NCBI GenBank assembly: GCA_018384055.1
Contig: JAHAZL010000102.1
Location: 1-34,101 of the forward strand
DNA from: Treponema sp.
GTDB lineage: Bacteria > Spirochaetota > Spirochaetia > Treponematales > Treponemataceae
Length of the DNA stretch: 34,101 nt
Direction of reading: 5' to 3'
Positions 16,501 through 25,100 of this stretch are shown here, piece by piece. The notes below the pieces were generated by a model, which had not been told where the DNA came from, made no database searches, and saw nothing but the letters and a program-made list of their open reading frames with translations. The translations under genes were made by a program, and so were the position numbers. Position 1 is the stretch's first letter. Each line of letters begins with the position of its first letter.

Positions 16501-16739
16501 CTGTCATTTCCCTTATGCCTATGGCTTTCTTTGCAACGGAAAGTTCACGCTCAATGCAGCCTATCGGTCTTACAGTTTTCGGCGGAATGACATTCGGCTC
16601 TTTGATGACTCTGTTCATCATGCCTTCCATCTACTTTATGTTCATTACAAGGCGCATGAAAAAAGCAGAAAAGAAAGCTGCTAAAAAAGCAAAGAAAGAA
16701 GCAGATATTCTTGAAAAACTTGAAAGGGAGGGTAAATAA
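13542..16739 (+). CDS. RND-family efflux pump permease (AcrB/HAE1-like)
   Basis: The 1065-residue inner-membrane proton antiporter of the tripartite pump. It has the full RND layout: TM1 (about 12-30), a large periplasmic domain with porter features, TM2-6 (about 340-500), a second periplasmic domain (about 560-860) and TM7-12. The TM4 motif is GMLVDNSIVILENI (405-418), so the first proton-relay aspartate is present (Asp409) but the second is Asn410. That form is common in HAE1 pumps outside Proteobacteria. The C-terminus is a lysine-rich tail. AAGGA upstream provides the start. Drugs, bile salts or metabolites are all possible substrates. The next gene begins 2 bases after the stop. Confidence 0.95.
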   Translation: MSISEICVKKPVTTLLCFFMAIALGIYCTFNLPMDMYPNMTMPYVLVFTTYDDAGPEEVEQSITRTMESALSGLSGLKNMTSKSSMGSSVIFLEFDYGVNLDVAGGDIRDKIDMIRGYLPESADAPVVIKIDPSMMPIMYLTLEGERTPEELRQYAEDIISKRLEQLDGVASANVIGGREKSINIDIPRDRLEAYGLSITSVAQMIGAQNIQSSGGRITSGDTNYTIKTNGKYKTVEDLKDTVITYKVDMLDAAHSSQLLSVRLRDIADVYEGYKSESTLAYLDSRPCVMILIQKQSGKNSVATGKRVRDAIKKLEKEMPSDIHLQETNNSVDIINETINNVVNSVVQGALLAILILFIFLRSIKSTIIIGLAIPISVMVTLLFMYFNNITINMISMAGLLLGIGMLVDNSIVILENIYAYRQRDAKPTVAAILGSKEMVASITSSTLTSVCIFLPMLLFKKQLGMMGQMFNDLSFTIIFSLMSSLIVAVALVPVLCSSVLRIDKIVNEGQSGITYAFNNAFNRFFQWLENSYAVGVSKVLHHRKLCVWILVIVFILSMAAIKFVGFIFMPSSASNSVSVEFTLPQGTDVHATEDTIFEMYEMTKDEIKGTKFISIQVGGTSIYSSGSETNKGSITYTLYPEAERLPGYDNEAKAKEKLRKYFNKFPGADLKFGTNQNNASSGKMEISIKCDDLDNLRNTASFVENLLKEKCGDYVNEVESEQEDGLPQAEIIVDRAKMYEMGLTIYNVGSEINAAINGKTATRYTDKGKDIDVIVQLSERDRKKLNDLDQISVVNAQGQRIPLSSFAHYEQNLAPVTILRENQSRTITIKCSMVEGISMDVAYKNVQRIVEENLPRDETVIINYGGDMEEMTTAVKGFAAIMLMAAALVFVVMASQFESLVDPFIVILTIPLSFIGVMTIYAITGNQLSVVSIMGMLVLIGTIVNNGIVLVDYTNLLRKRGLELEEACVEAARNRLRPILMSTLTTVISLMPMAFFATESSRSMQPIGLTVFGGMTFGSLMTLFIMPSIYFMFITRRMKKAEKKAAKKAKKEADILEKLEREGK

Positions 16740-16741
16740 TT

Positions 16742-17086
16742 ATGGATGAATTTCTTACAATAAACGACTCCTCAGTAATGGAAATTAAAAAGTACAGGGT
16801 TGAGATTATCTGTTCCCAGGCTCTGGAAGAAGATTTTTCTGAGGAGTTCAAGGTCAACAATGTTGCTAAAATGTTTTCAAAAATTGATGATGTAAAAGGT
16901 GCAGGCTACAGCAATCCTCATCTTGGAGATGCTGTTTGGCCTCAGCTCAATACAATGTACATCATTTACTGCAACAAGGAAGATGCAGACAAGATTGCTG
17001 CCATTGTATTGAAACTCCGAAAACTTTACCGGACTGAAGGAATCGGCTGTTTTATAAGTCAGGCAAACGAACTTTACAGCATATAA
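16742..17086 (+). CDS. PII-like transporter-associated protein (resembles PG0541 family)
   Basis: A 114-residue cytoplasmic protein without signal or membrane segment. The central block GAGYSNPHLGDAVWPQLNTM (about 54-73) and the ending EGIGCFISQANELY (about 99-112) resemble a small PII-fold family often encoded beside RND pumps, which I recall as PG0541-type transporter-associated proteins. It is the last gene of the efflux operon, 2 bases after the pump, with a GGGAGGG ribosome site and a terminator behind it. PII-like proteins commonly sense nucleotides or metals and bind membrane transporters. A role in gating or sensing for this pump is inference. Confidence 0.65.
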   Translation: MDEFLTINDSSVMEIKKYRVEIICSQALEEDFSEEFKVNNVAKMFSKIDDVKGAGYSNPHLGDAVWPQLNTMYIIYCNKEDADKIAAIVLKLRKLYRTEGIGCFISQANELYSI

Positions 17087-17109
17087 ATTGTCTTTAATAA
17101 TTTTTTAAG

Positions 17110-17153
17110 AATCCCTGCATTTGTTTTTTTCAAACGGTGCAGGGATTTTTTTA
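17110..17153 (+). terminator. Intrinsic terminator of the efflux operon
   Basis: The 10-bp stem AATCCCTGCA/TGCAGGGATT (17110-17119 with 17138-17147) is followed by a T-run. It closes the tetR-to-PII-like operon 23 bases after the last stop codon. Confidence 0.9.
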
Positions 17154-17320
17154 TTTATTTATGGAGTGGCAATGTTTTTTTTATATTTATGTGAATGAGA
17201 ATTAAAATCGACCGATATGATGACAATTATCTTGCTGTAACTTCTGTAAAAATAAATATAGCGATAATCCTTAGGTAAAGAAATTATTATTTCAATGTCC
17301 TTTATGCAAATCTAAATCTG

Positions 17321-17329
17321 TGGTATCAT
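17321..17329 (+). promoter_or_regulatory. Possible extended -10 promoter of the Mur ligase gene
   Basis: TGG followed by TATCAT (17324-17329) fits an extended -10, about 45 bases before the ATG at 17374. No convincing -35 box is seen. The rest of the gap 17154-17373 is AT-rich and shows nothing else I can support. Confidence 0.35.
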
Positions 17330-17373
17330 CTCCCATAGAAAAAACATTTGATTTTATATATAGAGATGGTTTT

Positions 17374-18864
17374 ATGAATTCTAATTTGATAACATTGCCT
17401 TCAATATTGAATGGAGTTAAGTTTCATTTTGTCGGCATCAAGGGGACAGGTATGGTTGCCCTTGTTGAAATCCTCAATGCCCGCGGAGCCGTGATTTCAG
17501 GTTCTGATGTAAGCGAAAGATTCTATACAGATGATGTCCTTGAAAAACTCGGCATTTGTGCAAAGGAATTTTCTGCCGACAATGTAACAGAGGACATTCA
17601 GTTTGTCGTTTATTCCAGCGCCTATAATCCAGAAAAAAACCCGGACCTTAAAAGGGCAGTTGAACTTGGAATTCCAATGATGCTTTATTCAGAAGCTTTG
17701 GGTGCTATTTCAAGAACTGCTTTCAGCGCCGGCATTTGCGGTGTGCATGGAAAAACTACGACAACGGGTCTTACAGGAACAATCCTCAAGCATCTTCCCC
17801 TCAATTCTCAGATTCTTGCAGGCAGCATAATTTCATCCTTTGGCAATTCCTGTACCTTGAACAATGCAAATTCAGGAAATCCATATTTTGTTGCTGAAAC
17901 CTGCGAATACCAGCGCCATTTTATGGCTTACAGTCCTTCAAAAATCATCCTTACATCCGTTGAAAGCGATCATCAGGATTATTATCCGACTTTCAGGGAC
18001 ATTCAAAATGCCTTTGTGGACTATGCCTGTTTGCTTCCGGAAAATGGCCAGTTGATTTATTGTGCGGACGATGATGGTGCTGTAGAAACAGCAAGTATTG
18101 CAAAAGAAAAACGACCGGACATTAGTCTTATTCCATACGGTGTAAAGGCTGAAGGAGATTATAAACTATCGTTTGGTAGGGTTGAAAAGGGCTGCCAGTA
18201 CTTTACCTTACAGTCGTTAGGAGAATGTGCTCTGGCAGTGCCAGGTGAACATAATGTTCGTAATTCCTGTGCAGCCATTGCTCTTGCCGTTGAATTGCTC
18301 AAAACAGAAGGGAAAAATCCAGAAGACTTTTACTCCATCATTAAGGAAGGACTCCTTGCTTTTGCAGGCGGTAAGAGAAGAAGTGAAATTGTTGGCCGGG
18401 GAAAAAACAGGGCTGGCAATGAAATTCTTTTCCTTGATGACTATGGTCATCATCCTACTGCCATTAAAACTACTCTTGCTGGCTACAGGGAATTCTACAA
18501 AGGGCATAAGATCATTGTAGACTTCATGAGTCATACCTATACAAGAACAGCTGCTTTGCTTGAAGAATTTGCTTCAAGTTTCGAAAGTGCAGATGTTGTT
18601 ATTCTCAACAAGATTTATGGAAGTGCCCGCGAAAATGCAGAGGCTGCCAGTGTAACCGGAAAGATTCTTGCTGATCATGCCTCAAAATATCATTCCAATG
18701 TTATCTATGCAGAAGAATTTGACGAAGCTGCAGAGAAGGGTCTTGAACTTCTAGAACAGCCTTTGGATGCTAAATATCCTGACGGCTATCTTTTTGTTAC
18801 CATGGGAGCAGGCGATAACTGGAAAGTAGGCAAAAAGATTATTGATTTACTCTGTAGAAGTTGA
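17374..18864 (+). CDS. murC: Mur ligase, probably UDP-N-acetylmuramate-L-alanine ligase (MurC)
   Basis: MurC adds L-alanine to UDP-MurNAc using ATP in the cytoplasm. The 496-residue product shows the three Mur ligase domains: a UDP-binding N-terminus (FHFVGIKGTGMVALVEIL, 17-34), the central ATP-binding domain with P-loop GVHGKTTT (123-130), and a C-terminal domain (about 330-496). The segment aligned with the usual EADESD block reads AETCEYQRHF (174-183), and the next block is ESDHQDYYPT. The related recycling ligase Mpl also remains possible, because that region is intermediate. I chose the ATG at 17374 over an in-frame GTG at 17320, because homology starts after the ATG. The 3' end overlaps the converging EIIC gene by 26 bases, with no terminator between. 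Confidence 0.8.
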   Translation: MNSNLITLPSILNGVKFHFVGIKGTGMVALVEILNARGAVISGSDVSERFYTDDVLEKLGICAKEFSADNVTEDIQFVVYSSAYNPEKNPDLKRAVELGIPMMLYSEALGAISRTAFSAGICGVHGKTTTTGLTGTILKHLPLNSQILAGSIISSFGNSCTLNNANSGNPYFVAETCEYQRHFMAYSPSKIILTSVESDHQDYYPTFRDIQNAFVDYACLLPENGQLIYCADDDGAVETASIAKEKRPDISLIPYGVKAEGDYKLSFGRVEKGCQYFTLQSLGECALAVPGEHNVRNSCAAIALAVELLKTEGKNPEDFYSIIKEGLLAFAGGKRRSEIVGRGKNRAGNEILFLDDYGHHPTAIKTTLAGYREFYKGHKIIVDFMSHTYTRTAALLEEFASSFESADVVILNKIYGSARENAEAASVTGKILADHASKYHSNVIYAEEFDEAAEKGLELLEQPLDAKYPDGYLFVTMGAGDNWKVGKKIIDLLCRS

Positions 18865-19903
18865 AGGTAAGCAAAAAGCCTGCTGCAAATCCAGCCGCCA
18901 TTGAAAGAAGGAACAATGCAAATCCCTGTCCTGCAAAGGCAACGCTTGTCATGATGCTTGGAAAAGCAAAGGAAATGCATCTTGTTCCTGCATATCCCGT
19001 CATGGCTCCTCCTATAGCTCCTCCAACGCAACCAAAAATCATTGGTTTGACTTTTGGAAGATTAACTGCATAGAGGGCAGGTTCCGTTACTCCAAGGCAA
19101 GCGGTAAAGCAGCTCTGGAAAGCAACGGTTTTCTTTTCCTTCAATTTTTCCTTTAATCCTACAGCAAGGGCAGCTCCAGATTGTCCATAAACGGCACCGG
19201 CAAGCAAAGGCATGATGATGTCATATCCCCGATCTGCAATACTGTTCAATGCAACAGGTACGATTGCCCAGTGGGCACCGATGGCCACTAAAGGCTGAAT
19301 TATGGCTCCCATGAAAGCTCCTGCCGCAATTGGATTTAATTCATAGATAGCAAAGAATGCTTTTGTAAGAATGGCACCGATCCAGGTTCCTGCTGGTCCA
19401 AAAATCAGGAAAGTAAAAGGAAGGACAATAATCATGGAAAGAATTGGTTTTAAAAATCCTTTCAATGCTTCAGGAAGCCATTTGTCGCAGGGAATTTCTA
19501 CAAAGTGAAGGAATCCTACGGCAAGGACTACAGGAATTACGCTTGAATGGTACACGGCAGGTGGAACCGTAAAGCAAAGGAATTGGAAATTGTTTCCGTT
19601 TTCTAGTATGTCGCTTACTGCAGGGTAAAGGCAGGCAAAAGGAATCATCATTGCGATGAAGGGATCTGCCTTGAACTGTCTGGCGGAAGTTATGGCAAGC
19701 ATGAATGGCATAAAGAAAAATACGCCGTCGGAAACTGCATAGAAGATTCTGTATGTTCCGCCGTCCTTTGAAATAATGTCACCTGCTGCAAGAAGAATCA
19801 GTATGCTTTTTATTATGCTTGCGGCTGTGATTAAATTGATTATAGGTAAAAAAATGCCTGAGATGGCATCTAGGATTTTTTTGCCTTTGCTATTCTGGTT
19901 CAT
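18839..19903 (-). CDS. PTS EIIC permease, glucose/beta-glucoside superfamily, without EIIB or EIIA
   Basis: A 354-residue polytopic inner-membrane protein resembling the EIIC domain of beta-glucoside PTS enzymes. Landmarks are SGIFLPIINLITAASIIKSI (15-34), the block GAHWAIVPVALNSIADRGYD and the family motif GVTEPALYAVNLPKVKP. The usual EIIB phosphorylation cysteine domain and the EIIA domain are not fused to it and not encoded nearby. It might use partners elsewhere, act as a PTS-independent transporter, or be a relic. It lies 27 bases downstream of the PBP1C gene, so it is probably the last gene of the macroglobulin operon. No clear ribosome binding site is visible. Its 3' end overlaps murC on the other strand. 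The sugar cannot be predicted with confidence. Confidence 0.82.
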   Translation of the reverse strand: MNQNSKGKKILDAISGIFLPIINLITAASIIKSILILLAAGDIISKDGGTYRIFYAVSDGVFFFMPFMLAITSARQFKADPFIAMMIPFACLYPAVSDILENGNNFQFLCFTVPPAVYHSSVIPVVLAVGFLHFVEIPCDKWLPEALKGFLKPILSMIIVLPFTFLIFGPAGTWIGAILTKAFFAIYELNPIAAGAFMGAIIQPLVAIGAHWAIVPVALNSIADRGYDIIMPLLAGAVYGQSGAALAVGLKEKLKEKKTVAFQSCFTACLGVTEPALYAVNLPKVKPMIFGCVGGAIGGAMTGYAGTRCISFAFPSIMTSVAFAGQGFALFLLSMAAGFAAGFLLTFNFYRVNQ

Positions 19904-19930
19904 GATGATTTAATATTATTATATGATTGA

Positions 19931-22198
19931 TTATTCCTCAAGAACTTTGAACTGTCTTTTTTTTATGGATCCAGATGTATCGCTTAAGGTCAATGTGTGA
20001 AGTCCAGGATTAGGACTTACGGCCATCTTGTGTTCTTTTTCTGTGCATCCAAGATAATTGCCATCAATGTCCCAGTAGAGAATTGCTCCTGAATTTTTTA
20101 CGGCTGCTTCAAATATAACACTGCCTTTTTTTCCGTCAAGTTCAACAGGTACAATGATTTCAGAATTTTCTTGGGGAAATTCTATGTGGATGTTGTTTTC
20201 AGAAGATTCCCTGTGCCATTCAATAAAAGGAGGCAAGGATTTATAATGTAGATTCTGTTTCTTGAACCAATATTCAACATAAGGGGGAAGTACGAATCTG
20301 TTTTCTGATTTCGGCATATAACCTTCATATTCATTAATCAAGTCTTCAACTGAAGCTAGGAATTTTCCGTCCGGGGTAAAAGTGTAGGAATTGCAGTATG
20401 GACAGTTTTCTGTCTGTGGTATACCAACGGGTTTTAAGCTTTTTTTTACTGAACTGCAATATGGACTTGCTGCATATCCAGATTGTTCACAGGTTTCGAT
20501 TTCTTCAAATTCCATTTCAGGTCTTGAAGGCCAGGTAGTCTGTGGTAGTATGGAAAAAACTTCAAACATTAATGGGGCAGCCGTTGTAGCACTTGTAAGC
20601 ATTTTGTTTCCAATTCCGGAAGAATTTCCAACCCAAGCTGCAACTGTATACTCTGGAGTTGTTCCGATGCACCATGCATCACGGTTTCCGCTTGAGGTTC
20701 CCGTTTTCCAGGCAATTTTTTTCCTTCTGGAATATATGAGCCAGTTTTCAAGGTCCATAGGTCGTACTCCGTCTGAAAGTACATTGCAAACTGTCCAGGC
20801 TGTTCCTTCGTTTATCGGGATGTTTGTTTTCCTTCCGCAGGCTTTGTTCATTAAGTCGGCATAGGCACCTGCAATTTCCTTCATTTTGATCTCTCCACCG
20901 CCAAGAATCAAAGGAAGTCCGTAATAGTCTGCATTTCGTTTAAGGGTAGTAATTCCATATTTAGATAGAAGACTTAAGAACTGTGTAATTCCATATTTCT
21001 TAAGTTCCCTTACAGCAGGGATATTCAATGACCTTGTAAGAGCCTGGTCTGCAGGAATAGCACCGCTATAGTTGTTTATGTTGTTTTTAGGACTGTAATT
21101 ACCGATTCTTGTTGGAACATCATAGACTATTTGCTTTGGCAATAGCATTCCGTTGTCTATCATTGCAGCGTAGAGGAATGGTTTTAGAAGGCTTCCCGAA
21201 CTTCTTAAAGCTTCCACCATGTTTACTGAACTAGTTGTATTTCCAACATAAGCAAGAGGTTCTTTTGTCTTTGTATTGATTACAAGTATAGAAGCATTTT
21301 CAATTCCTAATAGTTTGAAATTTTTTGACCATTCTCCAGTTATTCTGTTTGCATTATCTTGAATTGTATAATCAAGGGTAGACTTAAAAATTGTCATTCC
21401 TTTGTTTTGTTTTTTTTTCTTTAATTCTTCAAGATAGTGAGGAGCTAAAGATGGCAATTGGTAAGGTTTTCCCGGCAATTCTTCCAGAATCGAAGTTTTA
21501 TAGGTTTCTAAGTCGATTATTTTTTTTGTGCAGAGTTTCCACAAAAGTCGATTTCTTTTTTCAAGCAGAATTTCCTTGTTTTTTCCCGGCCTTACAAGGG
21601 AAGGTTGGTTTGGAAGAACTGCAAGTGTTGCGTATTCAGCCCAGCTCAAACTGTCTGAAGGTCTGTTGTAATATCTCCAGCTTGCAGCTTCAAGTCCTAT
21701 AACATTTCCCCCAAATGGAGCTGAAGAAGCATAAATTGAAATTATCTGTTTTTTTGAATATTTCATCTCAATGCAAGTTGCAACAAATATTTCGTAAAAT
21801 TTCTGCAGGTAAGTTCTTTTCTTGTTGCCAAGGAGAATTCTTGCTGTCTGCATTGTTAAAGTTGAACCACCTGAGACAATTTTTCCAGCCTTCTTATTTT
21901 GAACAAAGGCTCTTGCAAGGGCAATGGGGTCTATCCCAAAATGAAAATAAAATCTTGAGTCTTCATAATTCAAAATACTTTTTTCAAATTTTTCGGGTAC
22001 TTTGGAATTTTCAAAGTGCCACTGACCGTCAACAGATGTGCTTGCCCCAAGAAGTAATCCGTTTTTATCGTAGAGAACTGTTGAGTATTCAAACTGTTTT
22101 GGCGGAAAAACAAAGGAAAGGGCAGCCGTAATCGTGTAGGCAAGAGAAAGTATGAAAACTGCCCTGTATGCTTTATTTATCTTTTCTTGTATCAGCAT
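19931..22198 (-). CDS. pbpC: Penicillin-binding protein 1C (bifunctional peptidoglycan synthase)
   Basis: A 755-residue inner-membrane enzyme, with the bulk in the periplasm, that polymerises glycan strands and carries a transpeptidase fold. After one N-terminal TM helix (about 11-32) comes a GT51 glycosyltransferase with catalytic Glu79 in NYEDSRF and the motif SGGSTLTMQTAR (109-120). The transpeptidase has SLLK (Ser336, Lys339), SLN (390-392) and KTG (498-500). A C-terminal PBP1C beta domain (BiPBP_C type) spans roughly the last 85 residues. I chose the ATG at 22198 rather than one at 22249: it starts directly before the membrane segment and limits overlap with the macroglobulin gene to 26 bases. 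The pairing with a thioester macroglobulin matches the E. coli yfhM-pbpC neighbourhood. Confidence 0.92.
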   Translation of the reverse strand: MLIQEKINKAYRAVFILSLAYTITAALSFVFPPKQFEYSTVLYDKNGLLLGASTSVDGQWHFENSKVPEKFEKSILNYEDSRFYFHFGIDPIALARAFVQNKKAGKIVSGGSTLTMQTARILLGNKKRTYLQKFYEIFVATCIEMKYSKKQIISIYASSAPFGGNVIGLEAASWRYYNRPSDSLSWAEYATLAVLPNQPSLVRPGKNKEILLEKRNRLLWKLCTKKIIDLETYKTSILEELPGKPYQLPSLAPHYLEELKKKKQNKGMTIFKSTLDYTIQDNANRITGEWSKNFKLLGIENASILVINTKTKEPLAYVGNTTSSVNMVEALRSSGSLLKPFLYAAMIDNGMLLPKQIVYDVPTRIGNYSPKNNINNYSGAIPADQALTRSLNIPAVRELKKYGITQFLSLLSKYGITTLKRNADYYGLPLILGGGEIKMKEIAGAYADLMNKACGRKTNIPINEGTAWTVCNVLSDGVRPMDLENWLIYSRRKKIAWKTGTSSGNRDAWCIGTTPEYTVAAWVGNSSGIGNKMLTSATTAAPLMFEVFSILPQTTWPSRPEMEFEEIETCEQSGYAASPYCSSVKKSLKPVGIPQTENCPYCNSYTFTPDGKFLASVEDLINEYEGYMPKSENRFVLPPYVEYWFKKQNLHYKSLPPFIEWHRESSENNIHIEFPQENSEIIVPVELDGKKGSVIFEAAVKNSGAILYWDIDGNYLGCTEKEHKMAVSPNPGLHTLTLSDTSGSIKKRQFKVLEE

Positions 22199-25100
22199 AG
22201 AATCCACTGATGACGGCACACTTTGAATTGTCGTACATGGCTTCTGCACTTACTGCTGGAATCCAATATGCACCGGAATAGGCACAGTTTGCATTGAAAC
22301 TGAATGAAACCTTTTCTTTTGTTTCATCAAGATCAAAGTATACAAGTATCTTGTCATCTTTAATGTCCATATAGGTGTACTTTGTATCTGAGTTTTCTTC
22401 TCCGCCGATTCTGTCATTGCTGAATTCCCATCCTGTTGGAATTGGAATTGTAAGGGCTATGTTTTCAATCTTGTCATTTGTCTTGTTTTTTAAGGTGACA
22501 GTCATGACAAAATTTTCTCCATGCTTGATGTCCTTAGGTTTTATGGAAGAACCGTTGTCATTAATGTATTTAACGTCAAGTGAAATGCCGTTTGAACATT
22601 CCATTTCGCTTCCAGGTTTTAATGTTCCTGTAGAAGTCAAAGTTCCGTAGAGCATTTTATTTCCTGTGTTTTTAACTTTGATGTTCTGAATTTTTCCTGC
22701 ATTAGCTTCAAGATCCATAAAGTCAAAACACTTTGTAAAAGAAGATTTTTTTTCAGTCTGATCTTTGAGTACAGTATAGCTGTTTTCCTGACTTTCTTTT
22801 TTTCCATATAGAGCGAAAAGTGAAAGTAAAGACCATGCAGTTTCCTGAGTGCTCATCCATTCTCTTGATGCAAGATTTTCCGAAACTTTTTTTGAGTATT
22901 TTGTACAAAGCATTGAGTTTTCAAGATTCACTGCAGCAAGAAGCCTTAAACTATCATCTCTCATAGAAGAAGAAAAAATTTCTCCCGTTGTCCTAAAGAA
23001 TGGAATGACAGATACAATTTTCTTTAGGAGTTTTTCTGCCCTCTGTTTATTTCCTGTTAGTGAATAGGCGGATGAAAGAAGGGCAACAGATGAATCATTA
23101 AGGTCTTTTGAATCAAAGATTCTGTTCATGGTTCCAAGATCCGCCTTTCCTGCAAGAGCAAGAACGTAAAGTCTGTAAGTTTCTAGTTCCGGGTTTTCTT
23201 TTTCGGAATTTGTCCAATTAATGGATCTTTCATATACATAATCAAGGGCTGGTTTGTAGATGTTCTCAGGAACACTCCATCCCTTGCGTTTTGCTTCTGT
23301 CATAAAGTGAAGGGCATAGCAGGTTCCCCATTCATTGGGACGGGAGTTTCCAGGCCAGTATCCGAATGCTCCCTTTGCGTTCTGGTAATTTAAGTACCTT
23401 TTGAAAGTACTTGAAACATTGTGCTGGATTTCAGACACCTTGTCTTTTGAAAGATCAAGGAAGTCTGGGAGATAGATCTGAGGAAATGCTCCTGATGTAA
23501 TCTGTTCAATACAGCCATGAGGATAACTAATGAGATAGTTAAGTCTTTTTTCCAGGTTAAAGGAAGGAACTGTTGCCATTTCCATAGATAGTTTTGATGT
23601 ATTTTCTTCAAATGGACTTTCTACAGAAATATTTTCTGATGAATTGCCTTTGACTATAAAATCCTTTGTGTAGGTGAAAGTACTTCCCCTAGAGTTTATT
23701 GAAATGTCGTAAGACTGGAATGCATTTTTGTTTCCGCTTCCTTTAGCTTTGAATGTGAATTCAGCAGTTCCTGTAGTTTTGGTTTCAACGGTAAAATAGA
23801 CAAGGCCATCGCTGTTTGGCTCAAGTGTTATTTCTTTTAAGCCTTTTGTTTCCACTGCACCCTTTGAGGTAAATTCAACGGTAATCCTTTCCTTTTTGTC
23901 TGTTCCGTTGAAAATTGTGACTGGTACATCTATGGTTTCATTGGCTCCAAGGGTTTTAGGGAGAGAACTCTGAAGCATGAGGTCTGATTTTACCACTGTA
24001 GTTTTTTCAGCAACTCCGTATGCTCCGTCTTTACCTGCAATGACAAAGGTTCTGACTGCCCCAATGTACTGAGGCATTTTAAAGGTTGTTGATTTCTTTT
24101 CGCCTGCTTTAAGCTCAAAAGGTCCAAAGAATTTTACAACAGGTGCAAATCTGTTAGTCTTTCCTTCGTTTCCTGCACTTATGTCATCGCCTCCACCTAC
24201 AGCAAGAAGGGTTTCAAGATTTCCTGTGTAAGCATTGATTACATAAGAATAAATGTCCCAAGATTTAAGCTGGGATGCTTCTTTCTTGTAGAATTCGTCA
24301 TGAGGATTTGGAGCCTTGAATGAAGTAAGTCCCAAAAGACCTTCGTCAACTACTGCCAGGGTATAGGTCATTGGTTTTCCATTTTTTTCTGAAACGGAAA
24401 TCACTGTGTCTTTTGCCGGTTCAAACTGATTTGCACTGGTAATTACGGGTTCAAGGATCGATTCAGGATTTTCAACTTTTAATGGAACAATTCCATAAAG
24501 TCTTATAGGGAGACTGTTCGCAGTCTGAAGGTGAGGCTGAATTAAAGTAACATGAACATAAATGTTTGGAGCCATTTCTGGAGTTATTTTGACCTTGTAT
24601 ATTGTTGTTTCACTTGATGTTTCAATCCATTCTTGTTTCTGAATGATGCCGTTCTTTTCGATGGTAACAAGAGATCTTGCACCCTTTGAAGATGAGAAGG
24701 AAATTGAAGCGGTTTCTCCTGGTATATAGGATTTTTTATCAGTTGAAAGGGCAACCATAGAGGTGCTTCCGCTGCCGCCTTCAGTGCTTCTTCCTGCCCA
24801 GTTTGGCCAGTCGATGTAAGTAATTTTTCCTGCACTATGACCATTTTTGCCGTCGGATACAACAATGAGGTAACGTCCCCATGAAGGATATTTAACTTCA
24901 AATTCAAATTTTCCCTTGCCGTTGGAAATGTCAATGACGCCGGAAGCAATTGAATTGTAGTATACATCTTCAACATAGCCGGCATTTGTGTAAGCGTCCT
25001 TCTCCCACCACCATTTCCACTCAATTTTGTAAAGATTCCATTGTAAGTGAGCATCTGTAGTAGGTGATCCGTCCGATTCAAAACATACAACATCAGCCGT

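Noticed and set aside
17320..17373. GTG start for the Mur ligase
   Set aside because: Its 18 extra residues are unlike the family and it overlaps the candidate extended -10; the ATG at 17374 fits homology.
22199..22249. Upstream ATG for PBP1C
   Set aside because: It would lengthen the overlap with the macroglobulin gene to 77 bases and put a non-membrane extension before the TM helix.
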